NCBI GenBank assembly: GCA_001972305.1
Contig: BDDD01001667.1
Coordinates: 149,888 to 213,887 of the forward strand
Reading direction: 5' to 3'
From: Cephalotus follicularis
Taxonomy: Eukaryota; Streptophyta; Magnoliopsida; Oxalidales; Cephalotaceae
DNA length: 64,000 nucleotides
Below, piece by piece: positions 1 through 11,795 of this stretch. How positions within the stretch are numbered: position 1 is the first letter of the stretch; every line of letters starts with the position of its first letter. The translations under genes were made by a program, and so were the position numbers. A model generated the notes under the pieces. That model saw only the letters and a list, made by a program, of their open reading frames with translations. It made no database searches and was not told where the DNA came from.

Positions 1-137
1 GACTATGTTTATGTTCAATTATTATATGTCTTAGACCATCACGTTTTTTAATAAAGATAAGATTTCAGTTTTATCATCTGTCATGTTTAAGTTCTGTTAT
101 CGTACCTGTAATGACTCCCACCTTCGGCGGTGTTACA
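1..137 (+). repeat. 3' end of the 5' LTR, G1 copy a
   Basis: The stretch ends in GGTGTTACA directly before the primer-binding site. It matches the last 137 bases of the LTR ending at 22087. The LTR terminus TTACA pairs with TGTAA at the start of the 3' LTR (4903). Confidence 0.9.
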
Positions 138-142
138 GATTA

Positions 143-153
143 TGGAATCAGAG
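143..153 (+). promoter_or_regulatory. Primer-binding site, initiator-Met tRNA type
   Basis: TGGAATCAGAG lies five bases after the LTR end and differs by one base from TGGTATCAGAG, the usual plant gypsy site complementary to the 3' end of initiator methionine tRNA. Confidence 0.8.
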
Positions 154-307
154 AGTATGTTTTATTCTTTAGAAGACCTAACTAGGTTTGACCTGTGAGA
201 TTGGGTACACTTTGGGTTAGGGCATTTTCGTTATGGTCGTTTTGATATGTCTATTGTTTCATTTTCTGATTCGTTTGTCATTATCTATCCTAGTTTCTGT
301 TGCATAG

Positions 308-1434
308 ATGGTAAGAACAAGGAACACCCCTCAGAGAACCGCACCAGTTGTGGCTCAGGATGGAGGAAGGAATGAGCTTACTGTGGATGAGGTTGTTCGA
401 CAGGCTATAGCTCAAGAAGTGAACCAGGTGATGCAGCAGCAAAACCCTGGACATGGTCGTCGTGAGCAAGTAGCTGAGGAGAATGTACCAGTTGATGCTC
501 ATGCAGCTAGGAGAGCTAGGGACCGGCCTGACACTCTAGTATAGGTCTGGCTAGAGAGGTTCCAAAAGTAGAGGCCGCAGTCCTTTAGTTCGGCACTAAC
601 ACTTGTGGAGGCTGAGCACTGGATTTCTCATTTGGAAAAGATACTTGACGTGTTGGGGTGCGGTGATGATTAGAAGGTGAAATTAGCTGTATATAAGCTG
701 GAGGGCGATTCCTAGACTTGGTGGAAGACTTTGAAAGTTGCTAAGGGTGAAGGATTTATTGATGCCTTGTCTTGGACTGGTTTTTGTGAGATCTTCTATC
801 ATCAGTATTTTCCCACTGCTGATAAGGAGGCTTATGCAAGAGAGTTCATGATGGCAAGATAGAAGGAGGGTGAGTCTGTTACTGAGTTATTGGCTCGGTT
901 TATCAGATTGGCGGGCTTTGCTGGACCTGCGGCCGGGTTGTCGGCAGAACAAGCTGAAAAGTTTAAATGGAAGTTGCACTATCAGCTCAAAGGTAAGCTG
1001 ATTAAGTCAAGGTTTGCTGATGTTCCAGAGTTTGCAAATGCTGCAAAGAACATAGAGATGGAAAGGTTAGATTTCCAGGCTGCTCGACAAGAAGGTGAAA
1101 GGAAGAGGAACATGGGAGATTCTCAGGGTCAAAACTCTGAACAGCAGGGTAAAGGCCATGATGGTAAACAACAAAGGAAGAATAAAAATTAGAACAAGGT
1201 AGGAGGACAGCAACGAAATCATCAGAGGCAAGCTTAGGGAGCTGGGGGTGGGGGTAACCCCAATGTTAAATTGCATAGAGCGAGACTTGTGGGAAGAGGC
1301 ATCCGGTGGGGACTTCTTACAAATTGACTGGAGCCTGCTTTGTGTGTGGACAGCCAGGTCATCGCTTCATGGATTGTTAGGACCCTCGTGCGAAAGAGAG
1401 GAGAGGTAATGGCGGAGATACGGGATAGCGTAAT
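308..1434 (+). pseudogene. gag remnant, G1 copy a
   Basis: The start MVRTRNTPQRTAP and the stretch LARFIRLAGFAG with downstream LDFQAARQEG are typical of gag of plant gypsy chromoviruses, the particle-forming nucleocapsid precursor. A zinc-knuckle-like stretch is visible near 1330-1380, just before the protease. The minus-strand copy at 22790-23880 encodes close relatives of the same segments. Chosen start: the first ATG after the leader, matching the start of the related copy. Broken fossil. Confidence 0.8.
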
Positions 1435-2031
1435 GTGGGAGGCAGAGTCTTTGCACTGATGACTCATCGGGCAGCTGATGCTCCAGGTACTGTTTCGGGT
1501 TATCTCTCTGTTTGTAATCGTATGGCTTATGTACTGTATGATACTGGATCGACTAACTCTGTGGTAGCGAGGTCTTTTGTTAGGAATCTTGGGGTGCCAC
1601 CTCTGTCTTTGGATCCAGTTCTAGTTCTTTGTACCCCTATAGGTACTTCTTTTATTGTATCTGAGTATTTCTGCGATTGCCCTATTGCTTTTGATGATCG
1701 GGTTTGTGAGGCGAATCTTCTTCTGATTGATATGCATGACTTCGACATGATTCTTTGCATTGATTGGTTAGATCGCCATCGTGCCACGATTGATTGTCAC
1801 GCTAGGAGGATTTTGTTTGGGGATGTTGATAGGCCTGATTTCATTTATCAGGGTTCGCAATCGACGAAGGGTGTCAAGATTGTTTACGCTATGAAGGCTC
1901 AGAAATTGGTGGCTAAGGGCGCTGAAGGATTCTGAGCTGTTGTAAAGGACGTCTCTAAGGATGAGCCTCGCCTTGAGGACTATCCAGTTGTTAGGGCGTT
2001 TTCAGATGTCTTTCTGGATAAGTTACTGGGT
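1435..2031 (+). pseudogene. Retropepsin-like protease region, G1 copy a
   Basis: The translated segment holds LYDTGSTNSVVARSFV, the aspartic protease active-site neighbourhood (D-T/S-G class), followed by the MHDFDMILCIDWL block that marks the protease end in plant gypsy polyproteins. In the family the protease frees gag and pol products. It leads into the reverse transcriptase without a recognisable separate gene. Broken fossil. Confidence 0.85.
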
Positions 2032-3400
2032 TTGACACCGCAACGGGAAGTGGAGTTTACCATCGAGCTCATTCCTGGTGCGGGACCTATATCCAAGGCA
2101 CCGTTAGAATTGCAAGAACTGAAGGAGCAATTGCAAGAGTTGTTGGATAGGGTTTTCATCCGGCCGAGTGTTTCACCGCGGGGTGCTTCGGTTCTGTTTG
2201 TTAAGAAGAAGGACGGTTCTATGAGGCTATGTATAGACTATAAGGTGCTGAATTGGATTACTGTCAGGAACAAATACCCTTTGCCTAGGATTGATGACCT
2301 ATTTGATCAACTCCAAGGTGCACGGTATTTTTCTAAGATCGATTTGAGATTCGGATATCATCAGCTATGGGTGAAATATGAGGATGTACCTAAGACTACT
2401 TTCCGCACAAGGTACGGGCATTACGAGTTTTTGGTGATGCCATTCGGACTTACCAATGCACCGGCAGTTTTCATGGACTTGCTGAATTTGGTATTACATG
2501 AGTTCTTGGATCAGTTTGTGATAGTGTTCATTAGTGATATCCTTTTGTATTCCAAGTCAAGAGAAGAGCATAAGAAACAACTTCATATAGTCTGGGTATT
2601 TTGAGAAAGAATCAGCTTTATGCGAAGTTTTCGAAGTGTGAGTTCTGGTTGGAATAGGTGGCATTTTCGGGTCACGTGGTTACTGCTGAAGACATCAGTG
2701 TGGATCCTGCTAAAGTTGAGGCTATTACTAAATGGCCGAGACCTACCACAGTGACAAAAGTTAGAAGCTTTTTGGGTTTGGAGGGCTACTACAGACGGTT
2801 TGTGGAAGCCTTTTCCTCTATAGCATTACCATTGACTCAGCTTATGAGAAAGGGAGCCAAGTTTGTGTGGAACGAAGAATGTGAGGCCAGCTTTGAGAAG
2901 TTGAAGAATGGTCTTGTCTCGGTACCGATTCTTAGTTTTCCATCTGGGTCAGGTGGATACCAGATTTACAGTGATGCTTCTAAGAAGGGTTTGGGATGTG
3001 TACTGATGTAGCACGGTCATGTTATAGCTTATGCTTCCAGACAACTTAAGCCTTATGAAGTGAATTACCCTACACATGACCTAGAGTTAGCAGCGGTTAT
3101 TGTTGCTCTGAATATCTGGAGACATTATTTGTACCGAAAAACTTGTGACACTTTCACCGATCACAAGAGTCTCAGGTGCATTTTTACTTGGAAGGAGTTG
3201 AACATGCGGTAGAGACGGTGGTTGGAGTTTTTGAAGCATTATGACCTGAATATTCAGTACCACCCTGGTAAGGCTAACCTGGTAGCTGATGCTCTTAGTA
3301 GGAAGAATTCTGGGAGTGTAGTGGCTTTGCTTACTCAACCGCAGTTGATATCAGATATGGAGCGTCTAGATTTGAACTTTTTTGTTCGAGGTTCTTGAGG
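2032..3400 (+). pseudogene. Reverse transcriptase and RNase H region, G1 copy a
   Basis: Blocks typical of Ty3/gypsy reverse transcriptase are easy to read: [39 protein letters not shown], the [17 protein letters not shown] block and the thumb stretch [19 protein letters not shown]. RNase H follows, with [15 protein letters not shown] near 2965-3010. The enzyme would copy the element RNA into DNA inside virus-like particles. Broken fossil. Confidence 0.9.
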
Positions 3401-3499
3401 TTATATGGCTGGTATGAATATTGAACCTACTCTCATATCTCGGATTAAGGCAGCTCAGAGTGACGATGGAGATTTATGGGCCTTAGTCTAGAATGTTGA

Positions 3500-4348
3500 T
3501 GAGGGTAAACAATCAAAGTTTCGCGTGGATGAGCACGAACTTATATGGTTGGGTAGTTGGTTGTGTGTGCCGGCTGATCCTACTATCTGAGAGGCCGTTT
3601 TGTCTGAAGCACAAAGCTCTCCATTCTCTATACATCCGGATTCTACAAAAATGTATAGAGATCTGAAGAGAAATTTCTGTTGGAATGGAATGAAGAGGAG
3701 CCAAGTATGTTGGGAGGTGTTTGGTCTGTCAGTAGGTCAAGATTGAGCACCAACGAGCCAGTGGTTTGTTACAGCCCTTGGAGATTCCAGTTTGGAAATG
3801 GGAGAGCATAGCGAAGGATTTTGTTACTGGTTTGTCGAGAACTTTCAGAAGAAATGATGCCATCTGGGTAGTGGAGGATCGTTTGACCAAATCGGTGCAG
3901 TTCTTGGCTATTCGAGAGGACTTCTTTGTGAACCGGTTGGCGGAAGTTTTCCAGTAGGAGATAGTGAGACTTCACGGGACACTTGTATCCATTGTTTCGA
4001 ATAGGGATCCCCGTTTCACTTCGCGGTTTTGGAAGGGATTTCAGAAGGCTTGGGGAACACGGCTCAATTACAGTACAACTTTCCACTCAAAGACAGATGG
4101 CCAGTCTGAGAGGACTATCCAGACTTTAGAGGACATGCTGAGGTCTTGTGCTTTAGAGTGGACTGCAAAACTGGGATGAGTATTTGAGCTTCATGGAGTT
4201 TTCAAATAATAACAGTTGGCATGCTGGCATTTGGATGGCTCTGTTTCAAGCATTGTATCGGAGAAAATGTCAGGCTCCGACATGCTGGGATGAGGTTAGA
4301 AAAAGAGTTATTGAGGGTCCCGAGCTAGTTTAGATCACTAATGATAAA
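3500..4348 (+). pseudogene. Integrase region, G1 copy a
   Basis: Recognisable pieces include PLEIPVWKWESIAKDFVTGL (start of the catalytic core), [20 protein letters not shown] and the H[18 protein letters not shown] block, all hallmarks of Ty3/gypsy integrase, which joins element DNA to the host chromosome. Broken fossil. Confidence 0.85.
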
Positions 4349-4846
4349 GTGGCTATAGCTATGGAAAGACTGAAGGCAGCTCATTCTCGACAGAAGAGTC
4401 ATGCAGACAAACATCGGAGGGACTTGGAGTTTAGAGTTGGTGAACATGTGTTTCTGAAGGTTTCACCATGGAAAGGAGTCTGTCAGTTTGGGTTGAAAGG
4501 AAAGTTGAGTCCTCAGTTTATAGGACCGTTTGAAGTTCTGGAAAAGGTTGGAGCAGTTGCTTATCGGTTACCTCCACAGTCATCTCACGTCCATAATGTG
4601 TTCCATGTGTCCTTGTTGAGGGGTTACCGGTACCATCCCCTGCACGTGGTCCACTATCCTTTGGACAGTATTCGGGAGGACTTGTCTTGTGATGTGGAGG
4701 CTGAGGCTATTCTGGATAGGCAAGAACGGGTTACTCGTAGCAAGACGATTCCTTTTTTCAAGGTCTTGTGGAAGAACCATCTTGAACGTGAGGCTACATG
4801 GGAGTTGGAGGAGCATATTCGGGAGGAATACCCTCGCTTGTTTGAA
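4349..4846 (+). pseudogene. Integrase C-terminal and chromodomain-like tail, G1 copy a
   Basis: The stretch contains GEHVFLKVSPWKG, LSPQFIGPFEVLEKVG and VHNVFHVSLLRGY, the conserved GPY/F-type C-terminal module, followed by FFKVLWKNHLEREATWELEE, which resembles the chromodomain-like tail of plant chromoviruses (Tekay/Del type). In the family this tail helps steer integration to marked chromatin. It ends about 40 bp before the polypurine tract. Confidence 0.85.
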
Positions 4847-4888
4847 TAAGGTATGAGTATGGTTCTGATTTCGAGACGAAATCCCTTT

Positions 4889-4902
4889 GAAGGGGGGCTG
4901 GA
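4889..4902 (+). promoter_or_regulatory. Polypurine tract, G1 copy a
   Basis: GAAGGGGGGCTGGA sits immediately before the 3' LTR start TGTAATATTTC, the expected place for the plus-strand DNA primer. Confidence 0.85.
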
Positions 4903-5116
4903 TGTAATATTTCATTTCTATGCTTATGTGTTTATAATTGTATGTTGTGTTTATGTCTTCTAATATATGCCATGGTTTTTGGACCCTTTGTTTTTATTTT
5001 GAATTGTGTTGTTTTTGTTTTCTGGGCGCTAAGTGTCAACGCCTTCATTAGAGACGTCGACGCCTTCATCAGACACGTCGACGCTTTGGCTTTGTGGAAC
5101 ACGTCAACGCCCATAG
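4903..5116 (+). repeat. 3' LTR of G1 copy a, first part
   Basis: The LTR starts with TGTAATATTTC after the polypurine tract. It is interrupted at 5116 by copia element C1; CATAG at 5112-5116 is repeated at 19641-19645 on the other side. The LTR continues from 19646. Confidence 0.9.
5035..5110. repeat. GTCGAC-core array 1 (G1 LTR, near its start)
   Basis: Four cores (GTCAAC 5035, GTCGAC 5056, GTCGAC 5077, GTCAAC 5103) lie 21, 21 and 26 bp apart. The array begins after TTTTCTGGGCGCTAAG, a leader nearly repeated before array 8 in the same LTR. Confidence 0.85.
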
Positions 5117-5947
5117 TGAAGGAAACAGACATACCGAGTCCAATGTCAGAAATGGACTTAGGTGTGTAGCGTGTAGAATAAAACTTAAACATACAATCAT
5201 GGCAGCGGAATAACACCCTATATAACAAAACAAGTCCATAATGACACGTCCACAGATCACATGGATCACCACAGCATCTACTGAATTGAATTGGAGTCAC
5301 CATTGCAAACAATGGTGACACACAAGCATGGCATAAAGAAGAAGGACCAAGAATTATACCAGTGGGTGTAGGCTCCTTCGTTCTTTGCTGCTACAAGCTT
5401 GAGTAGATTCCCTTTGATCTTCTCCAAGCCACAGGAACAGCAAGTACTCCAACCAGCATAAACAAAGTGTATGAACTCACTCACTCTCTAACTTAGCTTA
5501 GAAAAAGGTGTATTGATTTTGACCAATGAAGTCAATGATCAATTCACCCTAGATAAGCTCTTGCTTGGTGTATATTAAATAAAGAGAACACACAATCTGC
5601 AGAGAACTTTGAGTTCTTGCCCAGCAAAATGTCTCAACCTCTCTTTTCCATTTTCTACAGAAATGCTTATAACTATCCTACAATTCTCTCTCCAAATCTC
5701 CCATTCACTTAGGATCATGGCCTTCACTCCCTGGGAGTACGAAGCCATGATTCACACGTTTCTAAAACGTGTAGAATCTAAAGAAACCGGCTAAGGATGT
5801 GAGAGAAGTAGTGCCCACGAAGTGAGGTCGTGCACAGGTTGCACGTTCTGCTCAAAGACGTCGACGCCTTCCAAAGGACGTCGACGCCTATGCAACGTGG
5901 CACTGAAGCACGTCGATGCTTTCTAAAAGACATCGATGTCTTTATCA
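5117..5947 (-). repeat. C1 3' LTR, outer part
   Basis: Matches 17478 onward base for base with few differences. It stops at 5947, where a second LTR of another subfamily (TGATGGAATC) begins. Confidence 0.88.
5860..5940. repeat. GTCGAC-core array 2 (C1 LTR)
   Basis: Cores at 5860, 5880, 5912 and 5932 have spacings 20, 32 and 20 bp. C2 begins at 5948, directly at the edge of this array. Confidence 0.85.
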
Positions 5948-7544
5948 TGATGGAATCATACAAACCGATTCCAGTGCCAAAATGGACATAGGGTAGAAGG
6001 GTGTAGAATAAAACTTTAAACAAACAATCACGCAGTGGAATAACACCCTATATAACATAAACAAGTCCACAAAGACACGTCCACAGATCCCATGGATCAC
6101 CACAACATCAACAGAATTGAATTGGTGTCACCATTGCATCCAATGGTGACACACAAACATGGCAAGAAGAAGAGGGGCCAAAGGTTATACAAGAGGGTGA
6201 AGGCTCCTTCTTTCTTTGCCTCTACAAGCTTGAGTAGATTCCCTTGATGTTCTCCAAGTCTCAGTAACAACAAGCAATTCTTTCCAGCAAAAACCAAGAG
6301 CTAGAACTCACTCTCTCTCTCTCTTAGCTTAGAAAAGGAGTATTGATTGTGACCAATGAAGTCAGCAATCAATCCACCCTAGATAAGCCTTGCTTGGTGT
6401 ATATCAATTAAAGGGAACACACACTTGCAGAGAAGAATTCGTAGTCCAATTGCCCAGCAAAAGTGTCTCAACTCTCTTTTTATTTTTCTTTTCTGCAGAA
6501 AATGCTTAATACCAGCCACTAATTCTCTCTCCCAATCTCCCATTTACTTAGAATCATGGCCTTCACTCCCTTGGAGTCCGAAGCCATGATTCCCACGTTT
6601 CTAAAATGTGCAAGAACGGGAGCTGGATGCTGGAAACGAGGGAGAGATCGTGCCCACGATTTGAGCTCGTGCACAGGTTGCACGCTCTGCTCAAAGACGT
6701 CGACGCCTTCCAAAGGACGTCGACGCCTATGCATCGTGGCACAAAAGCACATCGATGCTTTCTAAAAGACATCGACGTCTTTATCAGGGATACGCATCGA
6801 TGTCTTTCTAAAAGACATCGACGCCTTCTAGCTAGCGAAGCACAAAGAGTCTAACTCCTTTAGTGATCTCGTGTATCCTTCGAATATTGGTTAAGTAGGA
6901 TTAAGCATGTGTGTTTCCACAAAATGCAAAATCCACACAACCGATACTTGACACCAAGACTTAATATGTCCAACATATTAAAGAACTGATCATTATAAGG
7001 CAGGGACCCTTTAAAATCTTGGTTAAAACGAGAGGTGTTGTCAAATTACCGAAATACCCATAGGGTTCGGTTTAGCCATTCTAAATAGTCCTCAACCATT
7101 TAAATGCTCTAGGAATAATATCTAATATTATCCAGATGGAAAATTAATCTAATTAATTTTCCCACACCTCATAACACAGATTTTCTAAGTCATCGGTTCG
7201 CGTGCACTATAATCCCTTGTCATGCTTGGCCCCGATTGAGGTCTAGGGTAAGGATATGTGTCAAATGCCCACAAAGTGAACCTATGACTTGGAACAAATT
7301 TGACATAAGGAGTAAGGTAACCAGTCTCACAGCCTCCATGCCAGGCATCCAACCTTATGTCAGGGCATCACTAGTATAAGTAGGCAATTATATAAACTAC
7401 TTCAATTATGTGATAAAATACAAGTGATATAGCCATAACCAATTTAGCATGTACCATATATATATAAGAATAAGATTGTTCCATACATGGTAACATATAA
7501 TATGACAACCCATCTAATGGCTTATCGGGTCACTATATCTAACA
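5948..7544 (-). repeat. C2 3' LTR
   Basis: Runs from TGATGGAATC to TATCTAACA and is followed on the right by ATCTCCCACTTG, the reverse complement of a polypurine tract. That makes it the 3' LTR of a minus-strand element. Confidence 0.85.
6699..6825. repeat. GTCGAC-core array 3 (C2 LTR)
   Basis: Cores at 6699, 6719, 6751, 6771, 6796 and 6817 have spacings 20, 32, 20, 25 and 21 bp. The sequence before it, TTGCACGCTCTGCTC, is shared with arrays 2, 5 and 7. Confidence 0.85.
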
Positions 7545-8150
7545 ATCTCCCACTTGACCCTCAAGCCATGAACTCCTATAGCCTAGACCCATCGTCCCAC
7601 GATGATGCTCCAGAGCCTTGGTGCCCATTGCCTTGGTCAGCGGATCTGCTGTGTTCTCCTCTGAGGAGACCCTCTCAAGCTGTATATCTCCCCTACCAAT
7701 AATCTCTCGGATTAAATGATAGCGCCGCTCGATGTGTTTGGATCGCTGGTGAGACCGTGGTTCCTTGGCTTGTGCTACAGCCCCATTATTATCACACTAT
7801 ACCACAACTGGACTAATAATGGATGGAACAACTCCTAGTTCAGTAATGAATTTGCGCATCCAAACACCCTCCTCGGCGGCGTTTGAGGCTGCTATGTACT
7901 CGGCTTCTGTGGTAGAATCTGCAATAGTCCCTTGCTTTGAACTGCGCCAGCTCACAGCTCCACCGTTAAGTACGAAAACGTACCCAGAGACAGATTTGTG
8001 ATCATCCGAATCACTATCAAAACTGGAGTCTGTGAAGCCCTCCAATTTCAGTTCACTATCCTTTCCATAAATCAAGAACATATCCTGAGTCCTTCTAAGG
8101 TACTTCAGGATTCCCTTGACCGCTTCCCAGTGTTTCTCACCACGATCAGA
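7545..8150 (-). pseudogene. Copia RNase H region, C2
   Basis: The minus-strand translation at 7797-8081 contains [40 protein letters not shown] and MRKFITELG, the standard C-terminal RNase H blocks of Ty1/copia polyproteins. The equivalent region of C1 (13240-13716) is closely similar. It removes the RNA strand during reverse transcription. Broken fossil. Confidence 0.85.
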
Positions 8151-9089
8151 CTAAAAACGACTTGCCATACCGAGGGCAAGCGCGACATCAGGCCTAGTAC
8201 ACAACATGGCATACATGATCGACCCTACTACCGAAGCATAAGGTATCCGACTCATGCATGCACTCTCTTCAGATGTCTGAGGAGACATCTTTCGAGAAAG
8301 ATGAATTCCCTCGCCTATTGGCAATAGGCCTCTCTTGGAATTCTCCATGCTAAACCTCTTCAGCACCTTGCTGATGTACTGGCTTTGGGAAAGCCTGAGC
8401 AACCTATTGGATCTATCCCTGAAGATCCTAATACCCAGTATATAGGTGGCTTCTCCCAAATCTTTCATGGAAATATTCTTAGTTAACCATATCTTTGCAG
8501 ACTGTAACATCCCTACATCATTCCCAGTGAGTAGAATGACATCTACATATAATACTAAGAAAGTGATACTAGGACCCTCTTGCTTTCGATAAACACATGG
8601 CTCATCTACATTTTTAACGAAGTCAAAAGATTTGACTGCTTCATCGAAACGTAGATTCCAGCTACGAGATGCTTGCTTTAATCCATAGATGGACCGTTCG
8701 AGCTTGCACACCATGTGCGGGTGCTCAGAAGATGTAAACCCCTCGGGTTGGGACATATAAATATCCTCTTCAAGACGACCATTCAAGAATGCCGTCTTGA
8801 CATCCATTTGCCATATCTCATAATCGTAATGAGCGGCAATAACAAGCAAAATCCTAATGGATTTAAGCATGGCGACATGTGAGAAAGTCTCAGTATGGTC
8901 GACTCCATGTCGTTGCCTATACCCTTTCGCCACTAATCGAGCTTTGTAAGTCTCGATCTTTCCATCTGCATTCATCTTCTTCTTGAAGATCCGTTTGCAG
9001 CCAATAGGCACTATGCCTTCGGGTGCTTCAACCAAATTCCACACTTGGTTGGAGTACATGGAATCCATCTCGGATTTCATGGCTCCAAC
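8151..9089 (-). pseudogene. Copia reverse transcriptase, C2
   Basis: About 300 residues on the minus strand read as Ty1/copia reverse transcriptase: VWNLVEAPEG, YKARLVAKGYRQRHGVD, MDVKTAFLNGRLEEDIYMSQ, VCKLERSIYGLKQASRSWN and the FLVLYVD block. Plant copia polyproteins keep these in this order. The 5' side of the region is interrupted by the hAT-like element at 9090-9874. Broken fossil. Confidence 0.9.
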
Positions 9090-9874
9090 TTGGGATGGCA
9101 ACGGGTCGGGTACCCGGCAGAATTGCCCATCCCATTTCCGACCCGTTTATGTATCCCAAACCCGAAACCCGTCCCAAACCCGTTTAAATTTTATAACAGT
9201 TTTCCAAACCCGTCCCGTCCCAAACCTGCTATACCCGTTAATTACCCGTCCCACCCGATTATCATTTAATCTGACAGGATACCCGAAACCCGAAATTTAA
9301 AAAGAGTTGATTGGAGAAAAAAAAAAGAAAAATAAATAAATAAGTCTCTAATATCATCTATCACTATAAACCTAATAATAATTCAACATTACACTATTCA
9401 TTAAGATGAAATTTAGCATCCCACTCAATCATCAACAAATTTAACATCCTATTCAACATCACAATGCTAATCAACAACAAAAATCAAATTAGAGTTCAAT
9501 ATACTAATACTCTAAACAATTCAAGTATACCAAGTGACCAATATACATCAACTACACAAGATCAAATTTAACACTAATACCATAAACAAGTCCAACACAA
9601 TAAACAACAATTTCCAATTACACAACTCATGTAACTTTCTTTTTGCACTTCACCTACAGAAGTTAGAAAAACATATTAGAGTATGATTATAACAAATAAA
9701 CGGGTTCGGGTAGCGGGTATCCTAGGGTCAAATCCCAATCCACTCCCAAACCCTAACGAGTATTTTTTTTAAATCCCAAACCCATCCCAAATCCTATTAG
9801 GATTTTATAAACGGGTCCTATTAGGGTCGGGACGGGTCGGATACCCTAATAGTCCCTGAAAATTGCCATCCCTA
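9090..9874. mobile_element. Non-autonomous hAT-like DNA transposon
   Basis: A 785-bp insertion with short terminal inverted repeats: TTGGGATGGCAA on the left and the reverse complement of TAGGGATGGCAA on the right. It is flanked by GCTCCAAC (9082-9089) and GCTCCAAG (9875-9882), an 8-bp duplication with one mismatch, the size expected for hAT elements. The uninterrupted sequence survives in C1 near 14775-14790 (CATGGCTCCTAGCCATGC). Both ends carry runs of GGGTCGGGTACCCG-type repeats; the middle is AT-rich with no transposase, so it would need an autonomous partner. Being inside C2, it is among the youngest insertions here. Confidence 0.87.
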
Positions 9875-10090
9875 GCTCCAAGCCATGCTTCTGATTCAGT
9901 GCTTTGCACTGCCTCTAAGTAGCTGGCAGGCTCATCATCTTCCATGACGTTTATCTCATCAGTACCATCAATGAGGAAACCATAACTCTCAGGTGCTAAT
10001 GGGATTCTGCCTGATCTCCTCAAAGGAGATTTGCCTAACTGAGAACCATTCTCAGTCTGAGATTCAATCTCAGATGTGTCTGTTGAAGGT
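9875..10090 (-). pseudogene. Copia linker upstream of reverse transcriptase, C2
   Basis: The minus-strand translation contains RRSGRIPLAPESYGFLIDGT and DEPASYLEAVQSTESEAWL, the stretch between integrase and reverse transcriptase in copia polyproteins. The same stretch is at 14790-15000 in C1. Broken fossil. Confidence 0.8.
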
Positions 10091-10498
10091 CTAACCTAGT
10101 CCATGATCATGGACCGAAGCTCCCTTTGGCATCTGCGCCTTGAAGAGTTTGCGTGAGAGATTAAGCCTCCGAGTCCTAGACCCGGCCCCATACATCTCCT
10201 CGAGATGTTGAAGTATAGCGGATAAGGTCTCAATCTTCTCATACTTGCATTGCAGCTCCGGTGTCATCCCCAAAAGGGAGATACACCGAGCATGCTCATC
10301 GTCCTCTAGCCACATGGCTAGACGATCGCACTCATTAGGCGTAGGATCATCACCTAGTGATGGAGGCCCCCATTTCATCACATACGCCAATTTATTGGCC
10401 GTTATGATGAATTTGAGGTTGCGGTGCCAATCGTTGAAGTTGGGCCCCTCAAGTTTATTTGTCTCTAGAATGCGGAACATTGCATTTGATAAAGCCAT
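10091..10498 (-). pseudogene. Copia gag remnant, C2
   Basis: The minus-strand product starts MALSNAMFRILETNKLEGPN and continues FNDWHRNLKFIITANKLAYV, the N-terminal gag signature of plant Ty1/copia elements, with LLGMTPELQCKYEKI and LSRKLFKAQM further on. It would form the particle shell. The ATG near 10498 is the natural start. The untranslated leader lies on its right. Broken fossil. Confidence 0.85.
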
Positions 10499-11795
10499 TC
10501 TAGCAACCTAGATAAGGAAATATAAGTTGAGTCAGCATCTATTCCAGTTTTAATATATGACAACCATAACACTTGGTCTTTAGTGCTTATGGTTCCTCCC
10601 ACTATTCTAATCATATCCCATACCCCCATATGGAATTCGAGAAGTCCAACTTCCTAGTGGAGATTGGAATCCATCGCAATCATATTGTAGCCTCAGCTAA
10701 GGCATGACAAACTATAATATATCCAATGGGTAGGCTTTCTTGCCAATTTATATCCAATACAAGATCCAATCATCGTATTCGGCCTTAGATTCAATATGGC
10801 CTCAGCTAGGGCATGACAAACCATTAGAATCTTGATAAGTCAGGTACCCACAATTCTCATTGGAATGCACTAGTTTTAACACCCACACGTAGGCGTGTCC
10901 AAGGGCTAAAACATAGCCACCCTTTGCGGTGCCCAACACCGACGTTGACATAATATCCCAAAGTCATCAGCCTCAGCTAGGGCATGACAAACCAATAACC
11001 CAGGAACACTACTCAACGAACATCGTGGAAGGCCTCGGGGAACCACTCCATGGGTTCCTACGTTAAGACTTATTATTGAATCGAGGGAATTTGCGGTCTC
11101 ATATTTTAATTACCGAGCCATTAATTAATTCATTGGTTATATAAGCCAATTCCAATTAATTACGTCTTAGCATGCAAGACGAGTATCTTATGCACCTTGG
11201 ACATATTTATAAAATATGTCAATGGATTGGCCAGGACAATATTAGTAATGACTTGAGCCCAAAGTCACTACTAGGTCTTCCTAGGTGTAATGTTTTAAAT
11301 CTATTTATTACAACAGTAACCATGCATACATGGCCTTCAAAAGACTTGTACTTCATTTCTCCTTTCCTCCATCTCTCCTTGCAAGGTCTTCTTTTACAAA
11401 AAGAACATTACATTTTCGAAAAGAAAATTACATTTTAAAAATTACAAGGAGAAATAATAAAAGTAAGGAAAAATAAATGGTGCACGCAGGCACCTTATTA
11501 CAGACCTTTAAAGATAATAAATAAATAAAATCCATCCACACATAGAAAACAATAATCTAGGTCAAAGTCCTTTTCGGGCCATCCAATATGCATAAGATCT
11601 ATATTATATCCAATATAATAAAACCACAAATAAAACAAATGTCATAAATGATAACCAATTACATAATTTAATTCAATGATTGTTAATTGATCAAACTCCC
11701 ACAAAATCAAGCAATGATTTTTAATTTTCCAAGTGCCAAAATGTATAAAATCCAATTTTATACAAAAAACAATGTTTTTTTTATTTTATAAAAGA

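Noticed and set aside
143-153. tRNA gene fragments at TGGTATCAGAG sites
   Set aside because: These are primer-binding sites next to LTR ends; no cloverleaf surrounds them.
6556-6854. Open frames rich in DVDAF or RHRRL (also near 13000, 5000, 47750, 54340) as small proteins
   Set aside because: They translate the GTCGAC arrays (GACGTCGACGCCTTC reads DVDAF), occur on both strands and in several frames, and lie in LTRs.
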